From positions 10,002,565-10,066,564 of the forward strand of contig JAKZAN010000001.1 of the NCBI GenBank assembly GCA_023053545.1: DNA of 64,000 nt, read 5' to 3'. The position numbers and the translations under genes are program-made. Below the pieces are notes generated by a model. That model was not told the origin of the DNA, made no database searches, and saw only the letters and a list, made by a program, of their open reading frames with translations. The stretch comes from Lepidurus packardi. Its lineage: Eukaryota; Arthropoda; Branchiopoda; Notostraca; Triopsidae. Below, piece after piece: positions 61,784 through 64,000 of this stretch; the stretch's first letter is position 1, and the number at the start of each line of letters is the position of its first letter.

Positions 61784-62353
61784 ATGTGTGTGTCTGTGTT
61801 TCATTCTCTTACATTTATGTTTTATATATTGCGAGTTGTAGTAGAAGACAATACAGACAATGTTTCGTACTTATTCGCTGCCAAATGGAAGTCTACTTTT
61901 GCTGCTACACTTTTCTTTTGGTTCTGCGCTTATCTTTTTTCGCCAATTTATTCCGTTCTGTGGGGCACGTCCCTAGCCCAACAAGAGCGTTTCGTGGGAA
62001 GGGGAGCGAAGGCCATACATGGTAGAATACTGTATACTGCCAGACTCACAGCAGAGGAAAAGAAGGGTGAAATAAATAAAGATGAAAAGAAAGGGTGGAG
62101 GAGTCGTGGGAAGGGCTTCGAACTCGCTCTCCGTCTTTACATGCTTCGTGTACATCGTTTCCCTGTTTTAGACAGTGAAGAACCTACCCTGACTTTCCTT
62201 ACCATTCTTTACTACGTGAACATTTTTAAAGGTATTTTCTCTTCGCATGTGTTGTCGTCCCTAGTCCGAAATGTATCCTACACCTATGTTTGCCTTAGAC
62301 GCGAAGCCCCTAATAGGACAACGGACGAGACAACTCGAGATCTTGAAATTTGA
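61784..62353 (+). CDS. Hypothetical ORF, low support
   Basis: 189-codon frame with an N-terminal hydrophobic stretch (FAATLFFWFCAYLF near residues 38-55) and a Lys/Glu-rich middle. No motif I recognise and no splice or poly(A) context. Longer than most chance frames in this AT-rich DNA, hence listed. 61606-62462 otherwise shows nothing. Confidence 0.15.
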   Translation: MCVSVFHSLTFMFYILRVVVEDNTDNVSYLFAAKWKSTFAATLFFWFCAYLFSPIYSVLWGTSLAQQERFVGRGAKAIHGRILYTARLTAEEKKGEINKDEKKGWRSRGKGFELALRLYMLRVHRFPVLDSEEPTLTFLTILYYVNIFKGIFSSHVLSSLVRNVSYTYVCLRREAPNRTTDETTRDLEI

Positions 62354-62470
62354 CGTAATTATAAATAACACAAAATGTAAACCTGCCAGTGCCAATACAG
62401 ATGAAACTAAAATTAGAAAAGTCTGTGCTGGTTAGAAAAAAAGTTGCACAGGTATTGTGATCGCTGGTTA

Positions 62471-62598
62471 CAGGGGCGGACTGGTTCTACCGCGGGCCAT
62501 GGCGATTTTCTACCTGCCGGCGCCGCTGAGTAATAAGATGGTATTTGAGCCGGCGCATGGGGCACCTGCCCCAATGCCCCATAGGCCGTCCGCCCCTG
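62471..62598. mobile_element. 128-bp hAT-type MITE
   Basis: CAGGGGCGGAC (62471) and GTCCGCCCCTG (62598) are 11-bp inverted ends, with GCTGGTTA at 62463-62470 and 62599-62606 as an 8-bp target duplication. GC-rich interior, no ORF. Confidence 0.93.
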
Positions 62599-62606
62599 GC
62601 TGGTTA

Positions 62607-63755
62607 TTAGAATCAGCCTCTTTGTAGAATCAAACAGCAAATACTCGTTTCAGAATGGTACAATACTTTACCTTTTTCTTTACTATAATCATATTTTTGG
62701 AAATTAGAATCAATTTTGGGTGAGGAAGAGTAAGAAAGCGGGGAAAACTGCTGTCAAGGGGAAACTTTCTGTTCGTATTGGGGAAAGGGTTTCACTTTTT
62801 CCTTGTTCTAAAAGTTGAGAGTCGAGAGAAGGTGCTCATGAGTATAGTGTGCTTGCAGGTGGTGACAATTCTGTTTGTAGACACTTATATCATGTTGAAA
62901 AATCGTTACAAAAACTTTAAAGTCTGAATTGTAGGCAAACTAAAACAAGTGAATATTTTAAATAATAAACTGTAATTTTGTTCTTAATACGTTCTGAATT
63001 TATATTATTTCTTATGGGGGGATTCGCATCGCAAAAAACAAGTGTTTCGGATTGCGAGAACGTCTCCGGAACGAATTATGCTCGTCTTAAGAGGTTTCAG
63101 TGTACTTACAACTGTATTTCTGGTTATTGAATGGCCGCTTAATAGATTCAAAATACACTGGCCAAATGTGATCAAAATAAGCGACACCTACTGTACTTCA
63201 AAACTCAGTTAATCTATAAACCTAAGGACCCGAAGTTTGCTATTATGGACTACGTATACGTATTTCCACATTAGGTCCGTATTACGGAGTTAACGACGAA
63301 AGACGAAAGCTTGCCACACTAGGGTGCAAATGGAATGCACGTTCTGCGGTCTTACATCTTTCCTCTTCGCAATGCGTTAGTTTATTAAAGGCAAAACTTA
63401 TGAGGATGTAATTTGTACCAAAGTACTTTTCGTGCTAAAGAGATAAATGACTTCTTACGGTTTTGCAGTAACCGAACCGTTTGTAAGAGAAACTCGTGTA
63501 GCCAAGGAACAAAGCCCATTTTTCCAACGGTCAACTCGTTTCTGTGTTACTGATTCTCTACTGGAACGAAGTCGATTGAGGTACTAACCAAAGTTCGAAT
63601 GTAGCTTTAGTCGGGGGACTGGAGCGGCAACTGCTTCCGAACTTCTGTATAACGTACTTCTCATGTAACATAGCAATAGGGGATGTCAAGAGAAAAAACG
63701 CGTCAAGTTTTCTTGCGTCGAAGCTTAGTTTTGAACCAACTTCCAGTAGGCAAAC
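62607..63755. other. No gene seen
   Basis: About 1.1 kb of AT-rich sequence; likely to hold the promoter of the small gene that follows, but no clear TATA box was identified. Confidence 0.5.
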
Positions 63756-63949
63756 ATGTCCGCAGCACCACAACCGCAAAGTAGGTTTTCGTGAAAATTT
63801 ATAAGTCTCGTTTCTTATCTAACATGTGCTTTTCTTCAGGAACCGAAAGGCAGCAGCTTATTGCCGCTGTTGCAAAAGGGTTTGCCCTTCTGGAAACCAA
63901 CGGAGAGAACGAGGCGGCAGTTTCTAAAGGATTTTCTATACTTTTATAG
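63756..63949 (+). CDS. Candidate two-exon small protein gene (44 aa)
   Basis: Exon 1 is 63756-63780 (MSAAPQPQ plus one base). The intron 63781-63839 is 59 bp with GTAGGT and a TTTTCTTCAG acceptor. Exon 2 is 63840-63949. Phase matches and gives 44 residues ending with TAG. Poly(A) signal AATAAAAG lies 40 bases downstream (about 63990). The second part contains a small internal repeat (AVAKGFALL and AVSKGFSIL). The other two frames of exon 2 are open too, so the frame choice rests on the ATG and phase. I do not recognise the product. It could be a real short host gene or the start of a larger one cut by the window edge. Confidence 0.35.
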
Positions 63950-64000
63950 TCAAGGCCCAAAACCAAGTACGTATTAGCAATAATGTAAGAAATAAAAGCT

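Overview
This is a eukaryotic window, almost certainly from an animal and most likely an arthropod. The reasons are AG/GT introns of 50-520 bp, Ty3/Gypsy and BEL/Pao LTR retrotransposons, hAT, PIF/Harbinger and Mutator-like DNA transposons, and CCTAA-rich degenerate repeats. The species cannot be named. I see no bacterial-type genes, no rRNA and no convincing tRNA. It is a transposon graveyard; only one small two-exon gene at the right edge (63756-63949) and one broken unrecognised gene (3678-4080) look as if they might not belong to an obvious element.

Layout. 1-3485: tails of a BEL and a Gypsy element and a 5'-truncated hAT. 3486-18290: a deep nest. An unrecognised gene is cut by BEL-1 (LTR from 4081). 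BEL-1 is cut by hAT-1 (about 6060 to 17462). hAT-1 carries a non-autonomous hAT (6551-13276, 8-bp TSD) that holds a complete, apparently young BEL-2 (6586-12768, no difference seen between its LTRs, 5-bp TSD). hAT-1 also carries a rearranged Gypsy (13557-16587) with an inverted third LTR piece. 18600-24700: Harbinger-1 (transposase plus convergent Myb/SANT gene); its Myb gene is split by hAT-2 (20786-24656). 25000-32395: a Gypsy element with a retrovirus-like layout (leader splice donor, gag, pol, two tandem GTSF1-like zinc-finger ORFs, env-like glycoprotein behind a splice acceptor), cut off by a BEL fragment. 32395-38785: BEL-3 interleaved with a Mag-like Gypsy and a LINE 3' end with poly(A).

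38800-40500 holds several tandem repeats including a six-unit hairpin array. 40593-44150 is a minus-strand Gypsy lacking its integrase core. 45351-48092 is an intact minus-strand 913-codon gene fusing a Mutator-like transposase to a YqaJ-type nuclease. 51956-55704 is Harbinger-2, with intact transposase and spliced Myb gene, long terminal repeats, TTA target duplication and a tandemly duplicated right end. 55720-57050 is Gypsy debris with an LTR. 57963-61597 is hAT-3 with perfect TIR/TSD. 62471-62598 is a small hAT-type MITE.

How the genes work together: most act only within their own element (transposase with Myb partner; gag-pol-env). The most unusual combination is the Gypsy at 25-32 kb. 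Between pol and env it encodes paired CHHC zinc fingers of the type found in GTSF1/Asterix, the animal piRNA-pathway cofactor that helps silence such elements.
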